Of a DNA stretch of 64,000 nt, positions 33,785-41,821 are shown piece after piece (the first letter of the stretch is position 1; each line of letters opens with the position of its first letter). Both the position numbers and the translations under genes were made by a program. The notes below the pieces were generated by a model. It was given only the letters and a program-made list of their open reading frames with translations, made no database searches and had not been told where the DNA came from. This DNA comes from Halobaculum sp. MBLA0147 (GTDB lineage Archaea > Halobacteriota > Halobacteria > Halobacteriales > Haloferacaceae): contig NZ_JBGKAD010000001.1 of the NCBI RefSeq assembly GCF_041361345.1, forward strand, positions 2,914,001 through 2,978,000, read 5' to 3'.

Positions 33785-34813
33785 ATGTCCGGGGAGCAGG
33801 TCGGGGAACTGCCGGAGCCACTGCGCGAGTGGGTGGAGTCGCGTGCCGCAGAGACCGGCCGGGAGCCCACGGAGGTGTTGTTACGGGCGGCGGCAGCCTA
33901 CCGGCTCCTCGACGAGAACGACGAGTTGTTGCCGGAGCCGCCGCTCACCGACGGGAGCGTCGACGCCGAGACGCTCGCGGCGGCGGACGGCGAGACTCCG
34001 GCACTGGACGCGGCGAGTGTCGACGGCGCCGCGACCGACGAGGAACTGACCGAGTTGCGCGACCGCGTCGCCGCGTTGGAGTCGGACCTCGACGAGAAGG
34101 TGGACGACGTGCGCGAGCGCGTGATCCAGGTGAAACGCGAGACGGACCAGAAAGCCGCCGTCGACCACGGCCACCCGGACCTGCGTGCGGACACGCGGGC
34201 GGCGAGCGAGCGAGCCGACGAGGCGGTAGAGACGGCCGACGAGGCCGCACGGCGAGCCGACGAGGCGGCGGAGACGGCCGAGACGGCGACGGAGGAGATC
34301 GAGGCACTCCGCGAAGAGTTCGCGGACCTCGACGCCGCCGTCGAAGGCGGGTTCGAGAACTACGAGGACGTGTTACGCGGGCTGAAGGACGCGACGGACG
34401 ACGTACGGTCGCGCGCGGACCGCCTGGCGGACGTGCTCGCGGATCTCCGCGACCGCGTCACGGCCGTGGAGTCGACGCGGTCACTCCGCGAGGCGACGGC
34501 GACGCTGCGGCGCGAGGCAAACCAGAAGGGGGTGACGGAGGCCGTGTGTGGCTCCTGTGAGTCGACCGTCCACGTCGGGCTGCTCTCGGCTCCCCGGTGT
34601 CCACACTGTGAGGCGCCGTACGGCGGTGTCGACGCCGATACCGGGCTGTTCCGGTCCCCGCGCCTCACGATCGCCGACCGCCCGGCGCTGACCGACGAGC
34701 CGCGCGATCGGCCAATCGGAGGGGCGGAGACGGAGTCGGGAACCGACACGGAGCCGCTCGATCTGGATCGGACGACCGAGTCGACGACCGACGGCGGGAC
34801 GAGAGACCTGTGA
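33785..34813 (+). CDS. Coiled-coil protein with C-terminal zinc ribbon
   Basis: The 342-residue protein begins with a ribbon-helix-helix-like stretch (L-R-E-W-V-E-S-R-A-A-E-T-G-R-E-P-T-E-V-L). It continues as a long coiled coil (about residues 75-240, heptads such as A-D-E-A-A-R-R-A-D-E-A-A), and has C-G-S-C ... C-P-H-C near 258-280, a zinc ribbon. The acidic C-terminal tail is disordered. It overlaps the next gene by four bases (GTGA), so the two should be made together. The ATG at 33785 follows a TTACTTAAG box by about 30 bases. The function is unknown. Confidence 0.75.
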   Translation: MSGEQVGELPEPLREWVESRAAETGREPTEVLLRAAAAYRLLDENDELLPEPPLTDGSVDAETLAAADGETPALDAASVDGAATDEELTELRDRVAALESDLDEKVDDVRERVIQVKRETDQKAAVDHGHPDLRADTRAASERADEAVETADEAARRADEAAETAETATEEIEALREEFADLDAAVEGGFENYEDVLRGLKDATDDVRSRADRLADVLADLRDRVTAVESTRSLREATATLRREANQKGVTEAVCGSCESTVHVGLLSAPRCPHCEAPYGGVDADTGLFRSPRLTIADRPALTDEPRDRPIGGAETESGTDTEPLDLDRTTESTTDGGTRDL

Positions 34814-35853
34814 CCGACGCCGACGAGGACCGCGACGCGGAGCAGGCGTCCGACGAGGACAACGACGTGACGCCCGACTCCGAGGAGGACCGCGACGCGG
34901 AACCGGAGGTGGAGGTGTCGTTCGGGCCGGACGGTGCACCGAGCGTCGAGACAGGTGTCGACGGCGATCCCGTTCCCTCGTCGTCTGTCGAGGCCGACGA
35001 GTCGTCCTCCGGCGACGCCTCGGGCGACCCGGCGCCGAACGAGCAGGCCACGGAGGGTGACGACTCGACCACGGTGAGGGAGGGTGACGACTCGACCACG
35101 GTGAGGGAGGGTGACGACTCGCCCTCCGAAGACGGCGACGCGGACTCCGTCGACGGGGGAGACCCCGACGACACCCCGCGAGACGACCCGAGTCGTGGCC
35201 CGTTCGTCGAGGACCTCGCCGCGGAGGTGCGCGAGGAGTACGACACGGTACCCGACGACGAGGTGGACGACCCACCCGACATCTTCGCCGACCGCCGGTC
35301 GACGAGCGACGAGGGAGCGAGCGGCGACCGTACGAGTGGTGACGCGGAGCCACTCGACGACGGACCGCCGGACGACACGACGGCGTCGAACGAGACGGCC
35401 GACGACCCGTTCGCGGAGCAGTCTGCCGACGGGGCGCTCGGCGACCGGTCCGAGGAGGACGGCCGCCGTCGGGTTCCGTTGTCGGAGCTCGCCGACGAGG
35501 TCCGACGCGACGCGGAGGCCGTCGACCCCGACGACGACCCCCTGTTCGAACCGGCAGGGACGGACGACGCCGGCCCCTCCGGGTGGGACCGGCTCGAGCG
35601 AGAGTCCGAGGAGTTCTCACAACCCGACGCGGAGCCGGCCGCCGAGGCGGTCGACGAGGTGGGGCAGGAGCACGTCGTCGACAAACGGCAGTACTGCCAG
35701 CAGTGTCCGCACTTGGCCGACCCGCCGGAACTCGGCTGCACCCACGAGGGGACCGAGATCGTCGAGGTGACCGACGCCGAACACTTCCGGGTCCGAGCGT
35801 GTCCGGTGATCGGCGAGGACGGCCCGAACTTCGACGCCGTCGACGACTCCTGA
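34810..35853 (+). CDS. Acidic disordered protein with C-terminal four-Cys motif
   Basis: The 347-residue protein is nearly all Asp, Glu, Ser, Thr and Gly up to about residue 285. The last 60 residues are ordered: C-Q-Q-C ... G-C-T-H-E-G ... C-P-V-I-G, probably zinc-binding. Three copies of the nine-residue unit E-G-D-D-S-T-T-V-R (the last changed) near residues 82-105 come from a 27-base DNA repeat. Its start overlaps the coiled-coil gene by four bases. Both carry zinc motifs, so they may form a complex. No known family is recognised. Confidence 0.7.
   Translation: MTDADEDRDAEQASDEDNDVTPDSEEDRDAEPEVEVSFGPDGAPSVETGVDGDPVPSSSVEADESSSGDASGDPAPNEQATEGDDSTTVREGDDSTTVREGDDSPSEDGDADSVDGGDPDDTPRDDPSRGPFVEDLAAEVREEYDTVPDDEVDDPPDIFADRRSTSDEGASGDRTSGDAEPLDDGPPDDTTASNETADDPFAEQSADGALGDRSEEDGRRRVPLSELADEVRRDAEAVDPDDDPLFEPAGTDDAGPSGWDRLERESEEFSQPDAEPAAEAVDEVGQEHVVDKRQYCQQCPHLADPPELGCTHEGTEIVEVTDAEHFRVRACPVIGEDGPNFDAVDDS
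35053..35125 (+). repeat. 27-base in-frame tandem repeat
   Basis: GAGGGTGACGACTCG starts copies at 35053, 35080 and 35107, a period of 27 bases or nine codons. The repeat stays in frame within the acidic protein. Confidence 0.9.
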
Positions 35854-35873
35854 CGGCCGCTCTCGACCACGGC

Positions 35874-35925
35874 ACACCCGCCGACGGTGGATGCACGGGG
35901 GCGACACACCCGCCGACGGTGGATG
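35874..35925. repeat. 32-base tandem duplication after the acidic protein gene
   Basis: The 20-base sequence ACACCCGCCGACGGTGGATG occurs exactly at 35874 and 35906. It lies 20 bases past a stop codon and is not coding in any convincing frame. Confidence 0.9.
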
Positions 35926-35975
35926 GACGAGCGCGCGCAGACGAACTGAGAGACGACTCCCGATACGTTCCAGAC

Positions 35976-36003
35976 ATACTAGTATCGCAACTCTTACTGT
36001 AAG
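35976..36003. promoter_or_regulatory. Two palindromes upstream of a small membrane protein gene
   Basis: ATACTAGTAT (35976-35985, perfect) and CTTAC-T-GTAAG (35993-36003, perfect) sit just before a TAGTTACA promoter element near 36006. Their position suits an operator or activator site. Confidence 0.5.
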
Positions 36004-36040
36004 ATAGTTACAAACCGAAGGAGTGAAAACTATAGAGCGT

Positions 36041-36214
36041 GTGTACCCGCTCGTGCAGTCGACCGACACCGCACACTCGACGCTCGGATCGCGAATCGTG
36101 ACACGACTGGCGGCTCGACCGCGTCTGATCGGCGCGCTGCTGGCGCTGGTGGCGTTGCTGGCGACACAGGGTGCGGCGGCCGCGGAGAACGGGATGGTCG
36201 GAATCGGTCCCTGA
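36041..36214 (+). CDS. Small membrane protein (DUF7503-like)
   Basis: The short protein ends with R-L-A-A-R-P-R-L-I-G-A-L-L-A-L-V-A-L-L then a small tail M-V-G-I-G-P. This is the pattern of DUF7503 haloarchaeal peptides (a conserved R-P-R-L-I-G-A-L segment then one membrane helix). No function is known for these. The start is not certain: GTG at 36041 (57 residues) lies about 30 bases behind TAGTTACA; GTG at 36023 or 36053 in the same frame are alternatives. Confidence 0.6.
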   Translation: MYPLVQSTDTAHSTLGSRIVTRLAARPRLIGALLALVALLATQGAAAAENGMVGIGP

Positions 36215-36234
36215 CGGGACAGTACGCGTGACGA

Positions 36235-37065
36235 TCAGACGGCGACGCGGCCGACGAGTCCCTCGACACCGCCGTCGTCGAGCGCGTCGGCGTACTCGTC
36301 GGTGAGCATGAGTCGCTGGCGCGGGCGACCCATCTCGACGGGCACCTTCTCCGTGGTGACGACGCCGAGGTCCTCGAGTTCACCCTTCCGGCGGGAGAAC
36401 GTCGCCTTCGACGCCAACCCGACCTCCTCGCCCCACCGGCTGAGGTCGTAGTGGAGCGTCTCGTTCTTCGCGGCGACCAGCACCGCGGCGGTGACGGCCT
36501 CGAACTCCGCCGTCTCCACGTCGCGTTGTCCCACGACGTGGCTCAGGCTGGCCTCGAAGTCGTCGCGGAACCGGTCGCCCAGGTCCGCGTCCATCGTCGA
36601 CCGCAGGCGGTCGAGCGCGGGGGTCCGCAGCGAGAAGTCCTCGGCGGTCTCCCACGCGGTCTCGGCGGCCTCGCGGGCCGCCGGCAGGAACGAGCCCTCG
36701 TCGGCCGACAGGATCGCGCCGGTGCCGTCGGCCAACAGCGGTGCGTGGACTTCGTCTTCGCCGACGATCAGCGGTCCGTCGGCGCTCCCGGCGCGTTCAC
36801 GTACCGCGAGCGTGTCCGCCTCCACGAGGTTCGCGGCCTGACTCGCCGCCACGAACCGCTCGCGCAGTGTCACGAGTGTGCCACGCTCCGACAGGAGTCG
36901 CAGCGTCGGTAGCTCGTCCGGGTCGAACTCGGCCCCGACCTCCGCCAGCGCGGCGACGTACTCCCACGGGGGGTCCAGCAGGTAGTACGTCGCGTCGGCG
37001 GGTGCCTCCACCAGGACGTTCCGTACGACGTCGACGGGTTCGGTCGCATCCAGTTCACTCGACAT
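36235..37065 (-). CDS. tbsP: Transcriptional regulator TbsP
   Basis: The 276-residue protein matches the haloarchaeal TbsP regulator (DUF5821): L-R-L-L-S-E-R-G-T-L near residue 58, F-S-L-R-T-P near 140, and a C-terminal winged helix with L-H-Y-D-L-S-R-W-G-E-E-V-G-L-A-S-K-A-T-F. In Haloferax volcanii TbsP works with TrmB to control sugar metabolism genes such as gapII. The ATG at 37065 has a GGATTAAG box roughly 30 bases upstream. It diverges from a small ribbon-helix-helix gene across an inverted repeat. Confidence 0.82.
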   Translation of the reverse strand: MSSELDATEPVDVVRNVLVEAPADATYYLLDPPWEYVAALAEVGAEFDPDELPTLRLLSERGTLVTLRERFVAASQAANLVEADTLAVRERAGSADGPLIVGEDEVHAPLLADGTGAILSADEGSFLPAAREAAETAWETAEDFSLRTPALDRLRSTMDADLGDRFRDDFEASLSHVVGQRDVETAEFEAVTAAVLVAAKNETLHYDLSRWGEEVGLASKATFSRRKGELEDLGVVTTEKVPVEMGRPRQRLMLTDEYADALDDGGVEGLVGRVAV

Positions 37066-37147
37066 CCGTACGTATGCCACCGATGCTCGTCGGACTTAAT
37101 CCTACCGGAACCCAGAACAAAACGTGGTTCGGCGGCGGCGACAGTCG

Positions 37148-37180
37148 GAGTCAGACGGCCGGACGACGGTCGTCTGACTC
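37148..37180. promoter_or_regulatory. 10-base inverted repeat between tbsP and a small RHH gene
   Basis: GAGTCAGACG (37148-37157) is exactly complementary to CGTCTGACTC (37171-37180), with a 13-base spacer. It lies directly upstream of the ATACTAGT promoter element of the small gene at 37215 and about 85 bases from the tbsP start. It could be an operator for either protein. Confidence 0.6.
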
Positions 37181-37214
37181 AGATACTAGTGTGAGCGAGG
37201 TGTACGCGGGTGTG

Positions 37215-37373
37215 ATGGACGAGACTCTCCTCGACATGGACGAAGTTACGCTCGAACTCACCGACGAGGAGTTGGCCGAGATCGACGAGATCGCCTTCCG
37301 GGACCACCGCGACAACCGCGAGGCGGCGATCCGCGAGCTGTTGGACGAGTGGCTCAAGCGACGCGAGGAGTGA
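37215..37373 (+). CDS. Small ribbon-helix-helix protein (DUF7120-like)
   Basis: The 52-residue protein reads D-E-V-T-L-E-L-T-D-E-E-L-A-E-I-D-E-I-A-F then N-R-E-A-A-I-R-E-L-L-D-E-W-L-K, a minimal ribbon-helix-helix DNA-binding fold as in DUF7120 proteins of haloarchaea. It is likely a dimer. The ATG at 37215 follows ATACTAGT by about 28 bases; an in-frame GTG at 37200 would add five residues. It has no toxin-like partner beside it, so a regulator role is more probable than an antitoxin. Confidence 0.75.
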   Translation: MDETLLDMDEVTLELTDEELAEIDEIAFRDHRDNREAAIRELLDEWLKRREE

Positions 37374-37451
37374 CTCGGCGTCGGTGTGACGGATCGTGTC
37401 GCCACTGGAACGCGGGTGAACGACGGGAGTCGCACGAGAACCGCCGAGAAC

Positions 37452-37628
37452 TCAGTTGTCGCCAGTCTTCGACTGCCACTCGTAGTCGCGCCGCTTCGCC
37501 GAGTCGCCGAACCCACACGAGGAACACACCTTCTTCTTCACGTGGTAGGACTTCTCGCCGCAGCGACGACACTTCACGTGCGTCGTGGTGTTCTTCTTCC
37601 CCTGCGAGGGCGTACCTGCACCGGTCAT
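37452..37628 (-). CDS. rpl37e: 50S ribosomal protein L37e
   Basis: The 58-residue protein has [14 protein letters not shown] and C-S-S-C-G-F-G, the four-Cys zinc site of L37e, with the family end D-Y-E-W. It is part of the large ribosomal subunit. Its ATG overlaps the LSm stop by four bases, so the two are cotranscribed and probably translationally coupled. This lsm-rpl37e overlap is known in haloarchaea such as Haloferax. Confidence 0.95.
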   Translation of the reverse strand: MTGAGTPSQGKKNTTTHVKCRRCGEKSYHVKKKVCSSCGFGDSAKRRDYEWQSKTGDN

Positions 37629-37840
37629 AGGTCGATCGAGACGACGTTGTCGCCACGGATAATCGTTGTGTCTTCGACCTCGTCGTCGGCGTCGCCGTCG
37701 ATCTCCGTCGGCTCCAGGACGACGTTCATGTGTTGATCGTACCCGGTCAACACCCCGAAGTGGGCGTTCCCGTCCTTCAGTCGTACCGTCACCGGCGCGT
37801 CCAGCGCCTCCTCCAACACGTCGAGTGGTCGCCCGCTCAT
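37625..37840 (-). CDS. lsm: LSm (Sm-like) RNA-binding protein
   Basis: The 71-residue protein has the Sm1 motif ([17 protein letters not shown] then [14 protein letters not shown]) and Sm2 ([10 protein letters not shown]). It should form a ring that binds U-rich small RNAs and tRNA. An acidic loop lies between the motifs, as in haloarchaea. It precedes rpl37e with a four-base overlap. Confidence 0.95.
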   Translation of the reverse strand: MSGRPLDVLEEALDAPVTVRLKDGNAHFGVLTGYDQHMNVVLEPTEIDGDADDEVEDTTIIRGDNVVSIDL

Positions 37841-37925
37841 GAAGACGGGTCGGCCCGAGACACAATTAAACGTACCGGAGCGAGACCGCCGGCCGCCTCG
37901 ACGGCCCGATTACTCACCGACCGGC

Positions 37926-39029
37926 TCACTCGACGGTCGCCAGGTCCTCGGTGGCAGCCTCGACGACCGCCTCGGGGTCGACGGGGGCGTCCGCCCACGC
38001 CGGGAGTCGCGTGTCCGACCCGGGCTCGGCGACGGCGTCGGCGTACGTCCCGACCTGTTCGAGTTCGCCGGCACGGTCGTACGGGAGGTCGTTGAACGCC
38101 GCGTCCGTCGCGTACGACCGGACCAACGCCTCGGCCGTCTCGCGGTACCGTTCCGGGAGCGTCGCGTACTCCGGGTCGATCCCGTGTTCCTCGACGGCGC
38201 GCAACAGCGTCGCGCCGACGGACTGGCTCATCTCCGAGAGCCCCGTCGGCCCGGAGACGGCGCGGTGGTCGTGAGAGTAGCTCCCCAGGTCGACCTGTGC
38301 CGTCCCGGCGGCGCCGACCGCGTCGTAGGCGTCCGCGAGCGTTCCGACCTCCAGGCCCCACTGGCGTTGGACGCGCAGCCCACGGATCACGTCTCGCGTC
38401 GCCGCGAACTCTCCCGCGAGCGCGTAGCGGAAGGCGTCGAGGTACGCGAGGAACGGGTCACCGTGACGCTCCCGCAGCGTCCGCACCAGCGGCGTGTAGA
38501 ACAGTCGGAACAGTCGACCGTACAGCCCGTCGTTCTCGACCCGGGCGTAGTACCCCTTCGAGAAGGAGAACCCGTCCGCCTCGGTCAACGGGAACAACAG
38601 TCGTCGGACGTACCCGCGGTCGTACGTCTCCGTGTCGGCGTCGTGGACGACGACGTGTTCGGCGTCTGTCGCCAGCGCCGCGCCCAGCGCGAGCCACACG
38701 TCGCGTCCCTTCCCGCGTGGGCCGCCGACGCCGGCCCGCTCCAACAGGTCGTTCAGCTCCGGGCCGTCACACCACACGGTCTCCAGCCGCAGGTCGAAGT
38801 CGTCGAGCCACGCGCGGAACGCCGGGACCTTCTCCGCACTCGCACGCAGTGGGACGATCACCCGTCCGGGGTCCAGCGCCGCCAGCTCCGAGAGGACGCG
38901 CTCGGCCGCGAGTCCGGCGTACTCGCGTTCCGTCATCGGCACCACGACCGCGGCGCGGTCGACGGACACGGACCGCGTCGCGTCCCGGAGGTCGTGGAGC
39001 GTCGTGATCCGCTCTTGGACGTACTCCAT
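37926..39029 (-). CDS. GpgS-like family glycosyltransferase
   Basis: The 367-residue protein has the glucosyl- or mannosyl-3-phosphoglycerate synthase layout: V-V-V-P-M-T-E-R-E-Y near 27, V-I-V-P-L near 57, G-K-G-R-D-V-W near 106, and the metal-binding D-A-D-T near 128. Y-A-L-A-G-E-F-A and G-L-E-V-G-T-L acceptor loops follow. Family members make glucosylglycerate-type solutes from 3-phosphoglycerate. Whether this one does so cannot be told from sequence, and no matching phosphatase is nearby. The ATG at 39029 lies about 29 bases after a GTTATCC element. Confidence 0.75.
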   Translation of the reverse strand: MEYVQERITTLHDLRDATRSVSVDRAAVVVPMTEREYAGLAAERVLSELAALDPGRVIVPLRASAEKVPAFRAWLDDFDLRLETVWCDGPELNDLLERAGVGGPRGKGRDVWLALGAALATDAEHVVVHDADTETYDRGYVRRLLFPLTEADGFSFSKGYYARVENDGLYGRLFRLFYTPLVRTLRERHGDPFLAYLDAFRYALAGEFAATRDVIRGLRVQRQWGLEVGTLADAYDAVGAAGTAQVDLGSYSHDHRAVSGPTGLSEMSQSVGATLLRAVEEHGIDPEYATLPERYRETAEALVRSYATDAAFNDLPYDRAGELEQVGTYADAVAEPGSDTRLPAWADAPVDPEAVVEAATEDLATVE

Positions 39030-39198
39030 CGTACACACTGACACGGGCCACCGCCGGATAACTCCCGCGTCTCCGCGAGCGCGGCGAGCGGCAGGGGCGT
39101 TCCGGCCGCCACCACCGTCTCCGGGTCGCGGTGTGAGTGGTCCGCCCCGCTCGACCGCTTTGGAAACCCATTCGTGGGCGGCGACGCGAGACACGAGT

Positions 39199-39483
39199 AT
39201 GAGCGACGACGACGGCGACCTCCCACCGGGACTGGGTGTCGACGCCGACGAAGCCGACGTGGACGGAGACGGCGAGTTCCCGGCCGACGAGCACCGCCGC
39301 CAACTCCTCCGACAGGTGGCCGAGGAGGTGCGCGGCGACTCCAGCGAGTCACGGCAGGTGAGTGCGATCCTCTACCGTGTCTCGGACCTGTACGACCCCG
39401 AGGAGGACACTTCGCCCGAGGAGATCTACCTCAACGTCCGCAACATCCTCCAGGTGAAGGCCAACGGCGGTCTCGACCGGTAG
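39199..39483 (+). CDS. Small conserved haloarchaeal protein of unknown function
   Basis: The 94-residue protein has an acidic disordered start and a helical C-terminal half (E-H-R-R-Q-L-L-R-Q-V-A-E-E-V-R, Q-V-S-A-I-L-Y-R-V-S-D-L-Y, I-Y-L-N-V-R-N-I-L-Q-V). No function is recognised. The ATG at 39199 is clear. It is followed about 100 bases later by the VOC gene on the same strand. Confidence 0.7.
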   Translation: MSDDDGDLPPGLGVDADEADVDGDGEFPADEHRRQLLRQVAEEVRGDSSESRQVSAILYRVSDLYDPEEDTSPEEIYLNVRNILQVKANGGLDR

Positions 39484-39583
39484 TCACGGGTCTCGCCCGT
39501 CGCCCGAACGACGCTGGAATCTGGCGGTGACACTCGTGTCACCGCCGAGTAGGCTTATCTCGGCGGAGAGCGTACCCGAAGAC

Positions 39584-40345
39584 GTGACAGACACCGACGC
39601 GACGGACGCGACAGACGACCCCGAGAGTACCGACGCGGAGACGACTGACTCGGAGACCGAGACGACGGTGACCACCGGCGCCGAGACGGAGACGACGGCG
39701 GACGATCCGAGTGTGGCTACGGACGGCGGGGGTGCGACGGCCGAGACGCCCCCGGTGGCGGCGGAGCGACCGGACAGTCCGATCCAGACCACCGGGACGG
39801 ACCACGTCACGGTCTGGGGCTCCAACGAGGAGGACACACTCGCCTTCTACCGGGACCTGTTGGGGATGCCGCTCGTGCTCCGGCAGCCGAACCTCGACGA
39901 CCCCTCGCAGACGCACCTGTTCTTCGACACCGGCGACGGACGCATCCTCACGGTATTCGTCGGTGACCGCCCGTCCGCGAACGGCCAGCGAGTCTCGACG
40001 GGTGCTGTCCACCACCTCTGTTTCTCCGTCGCACCCGAGAGCTTCCGGGAGACGATGGACGCCTTGGAGGAGGACGGTCGCGGATACAACCTGTTCGACC
40101 GCGGAATCTTCCTCTCGTTGTACACCCGCGACAACAACGGCCTCGTGATCGAACTCACGACGGACAAGTACGACATCCCGGACGACCGGAAGGGCGAGGT
40201 GCTCGCGACCGCCCAGCGGCTCCGCGAGGAGGACGGCTCCGACTTCGCCGAGGACCGACACCTCGCGGCCGCACTGGAGGAACACGGGCTCGACGCGACG
40301 CCGAACGACCTCCCGGACGCACCGAGCGGCACCGGGGGACTCTGA
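39584..40345 (+). CDS. VOC superfamily protein (glyoxalase / ring-cleavage dioxygenase type)
   Basis: The 253-residue protein has an acidic Thr-rich tail (1-70) before one VOC module: D-H-V-T-V-W-G (metal His near 74), F-Y-R-D-L-L-G-M-P-L, A-V-H-H-L-C-F-S-V, and L-V-I-E-L-T-T-D (Glu). Such proteins bind a metal for isomerisation, dioxygenation or resistance. The reaction is not predictable. The GTG at 39584 follows a GGCTTATC box by about 28 bases. The frame is open upstream but has no conserved sequence. Confidence 0.82.
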   Translation: MTDTDATDATDDPESTDAETTDSETETTVTTGAETETTADDPSVATDGGGATAETPPVAAERPDSPIQTTGTDHVTVWGSNEEDTLAFYRDLLGMPLVLRQPNLDDPSQTHLFFDTGDGRILTVFVGDRPSANGQRVSTGAVHHLCFSVAPESFRETMDALEEDGRGYNLFDRGIFLSLYTRDNNGLVIELTTDKYDIPDDRKGEVLATAQRLREEDGSDFAEDRHLAAALEEHGLDATPNDLPDAPSGTGGL

Positions 40346-40486
40346 TCGGGTCGGGCGCACCGACGGTGGGGGCTCCGATCCGGCGGCGGGGGTCGACACC
40401 GGTCCCGGAGGGACTCCCCGTCGCCGCGCTCGTGGGCGGATCGGACACATCGACAGTAACTTGAGACAGTGTCGGTGTGTACTGGT

Positions 40487-41713
40487 ATGCTCTACGCGCT
40501 CGTCGACGACGCGCAGGCCTTCTTGGAGGCCGTCGTCTCCGTCGAGGGACGACTCGTCGTCACGGTGCTGTTGTTGTCGGCCGCGGGTGCGACGGCGCTG
40601 TACCTCGCCCCGCGGACGGTCAGGCTCGCGCGGCGACTCCTCACGGAGCGGGTGCTCGAACACGACCGCGTTCCGGCGGAGGTCTCGGAGTTCAGTTGGC
40701 GCGTGCCGACGCGGCTCGTCGTCAGACTCGTCCAACTCGCGCTGGTGACGACGGTCACGCTCGCCGTGCTCGTCGTCTGGGGGTTCGGCGGCGTCGCGGC
40801 GGCGGTCGTCGTCTTCCTCGCGGGCGTGTTGCCGAAGGTGGCACGCGCCGCCGCGACGCTCGGTGTCGTCGCCGGGGCACTGATCGGAATCGACCTGTTG
40901 GAGGCGTGGCTCGAGGAGTACGCCTCGGACTCGGACGCCCTCAACGAACACCAGGAGGGGATCGTCTTCCGCGTGCTCCAGTTGTCCGTGCTGTTGGCGG
41001 CCGGCGTCGGGGCGCTCACGATCTGGGAGGTGAACCTCGACGGGCTGCTCGTCGGGGCTGGGTTCCTCGGCATCGTGGTCGGGACCGCCGCACGGACGAC
41101 GCTCGGGTCGCTGATCGCCGGCTTCGTGTTGATGTTCTCCCGGCCGTTCGAGTTGGGCGACTGGGTGGAGATCGACGGGGACGAGGGGATCGTCTCCGAC
41201 ATCACCGTCGTCAACACCCGCGTCCGCAACCAACACGGCGAGGAGATCGTCATCCCGAACGAGCGGGTCGCGAACGCGACGATCACCAACCGCACGCGAC
41301 TCGGGCAACTCCGCCTGTCCGTCGACGTGGGTGTCGACTACGACGCGGACGTGGCGTACGCCGAGGAGGTCGTGAGCGAGGCGCTGGGCGACGTGCGGCC
41401 GATCCTCCAGAACCCGACGCCACAGGTGGTCCCGAAGTCGCTGGGTGACTCGGCGGTCGTCCTGGAGTGTCGCTTCTGGATCGACCACCCGAGCGCCGCC
41501 CGGCGGACGATGGCGAAGGCCGCCGTCGTCCGCGAGGTGAAGGCCGCGCTCGACGAGGCCGGCGTGAAGATCCCCTACCCGCAGCGGGAGATCCTCGGCC
41601 GCGAGGAGACGGACGGACTGCGTGTCCGACGCGCGCACCGAGAGGCAGACGAGCGACCCGTGGAGGGGGCCGCCGACGCCTCGCCCGCAACCGACGGCGG
41701 TACCGGGGAGTGA
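40487..41713 (+). CDS. mscS: MscS family mechanosensitive channel
   Basis: The 408-residue protein has membrane helices at about residues 22-45, 80-100, 105-125, and 160-185. The conserved MscS pore and beta domain follow (G-T-A-A-R-T-T-L-G-S-L-I-A-G, F-E-L-G-D-W-V-E-I-D-G, N-T-R-V-R-N-Q-H-G-E). It opens on membrane tension to release solutes in hypo-osmotic shock. The charged tail is long. A GTAACTTGAG promoter element lies about 28 bases before the ATG at 40487. Confidence 0.9.
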   Translation: MLYALVDDAQAFLEAVVSVEGRLVVTVLLLSAAGATALYLAPRTVRLARRLLTERVLEHDRVPAEVSEFSWRVPTRLVVRLVQLALVTTVTLAVLVVWGFGGVAAAVVVFLAGVLPKVARAAATLGVVAGALIGIDLLEAWLEEYASDSDALNEHQEGIVFRVLQLSVLLAAGVGALTIWEVNLDGLLVGAGFLGIVVGTAARTTLGSLIAGFVLMFSRPFELGDWVEIDGDEGIVSDITVVNTRVRNQHGEEIVIPNERVANATITNRTRLGQLRLSVDVGVDYDADVAYAEEVVSEALGDVRPILQNPTPQVVPKSLGDSAVVLECRFWIDHPSAARRTMAKAAVVREVKAALDEAGVKIPYPQREILGREETDGLRVRRAHREADERPVEGAADASPATDGGTGE

Positions 41714-41729
41714 GGACGGAGGGCGTTCG

Positions 41730-41750
41730 CTGCGAGTCCGCGACTCGCAG
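41730..41750. terminator. Perfect hairpin between convergent mscS and uspA genes
   Basis: CTGCGAGTC-CGC-GACTCGCAG forms a 9-base stem with a 3-base loop. It lies 16 bases past the mscS stop and 50 bases before the uspA stop, suiting a bidirectional terminator or processing site. Confidence 0.5.
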
Positions 41751-41767
41751 GCCGTGCGCGTCGCCGG

Positions 41768-41821
41768 GGGTCAGGGGGCGACCGTGACCGGAACTGAGGG
41801 TCAGGGGACGACGGTGACCGG
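41768..41821. repeat. 30-base tandem duplication of the uspA 3' end
   Basis: GGGTCAGGGGGCGACCGTGA (41768) and GGGTCAGGGGACGACGGTGA (41798) are near-identical. The second holds the stop and last codons (P-V-T-V-V-P) of the uspA gene; the first lies just beyond. Confidence 0.88.
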
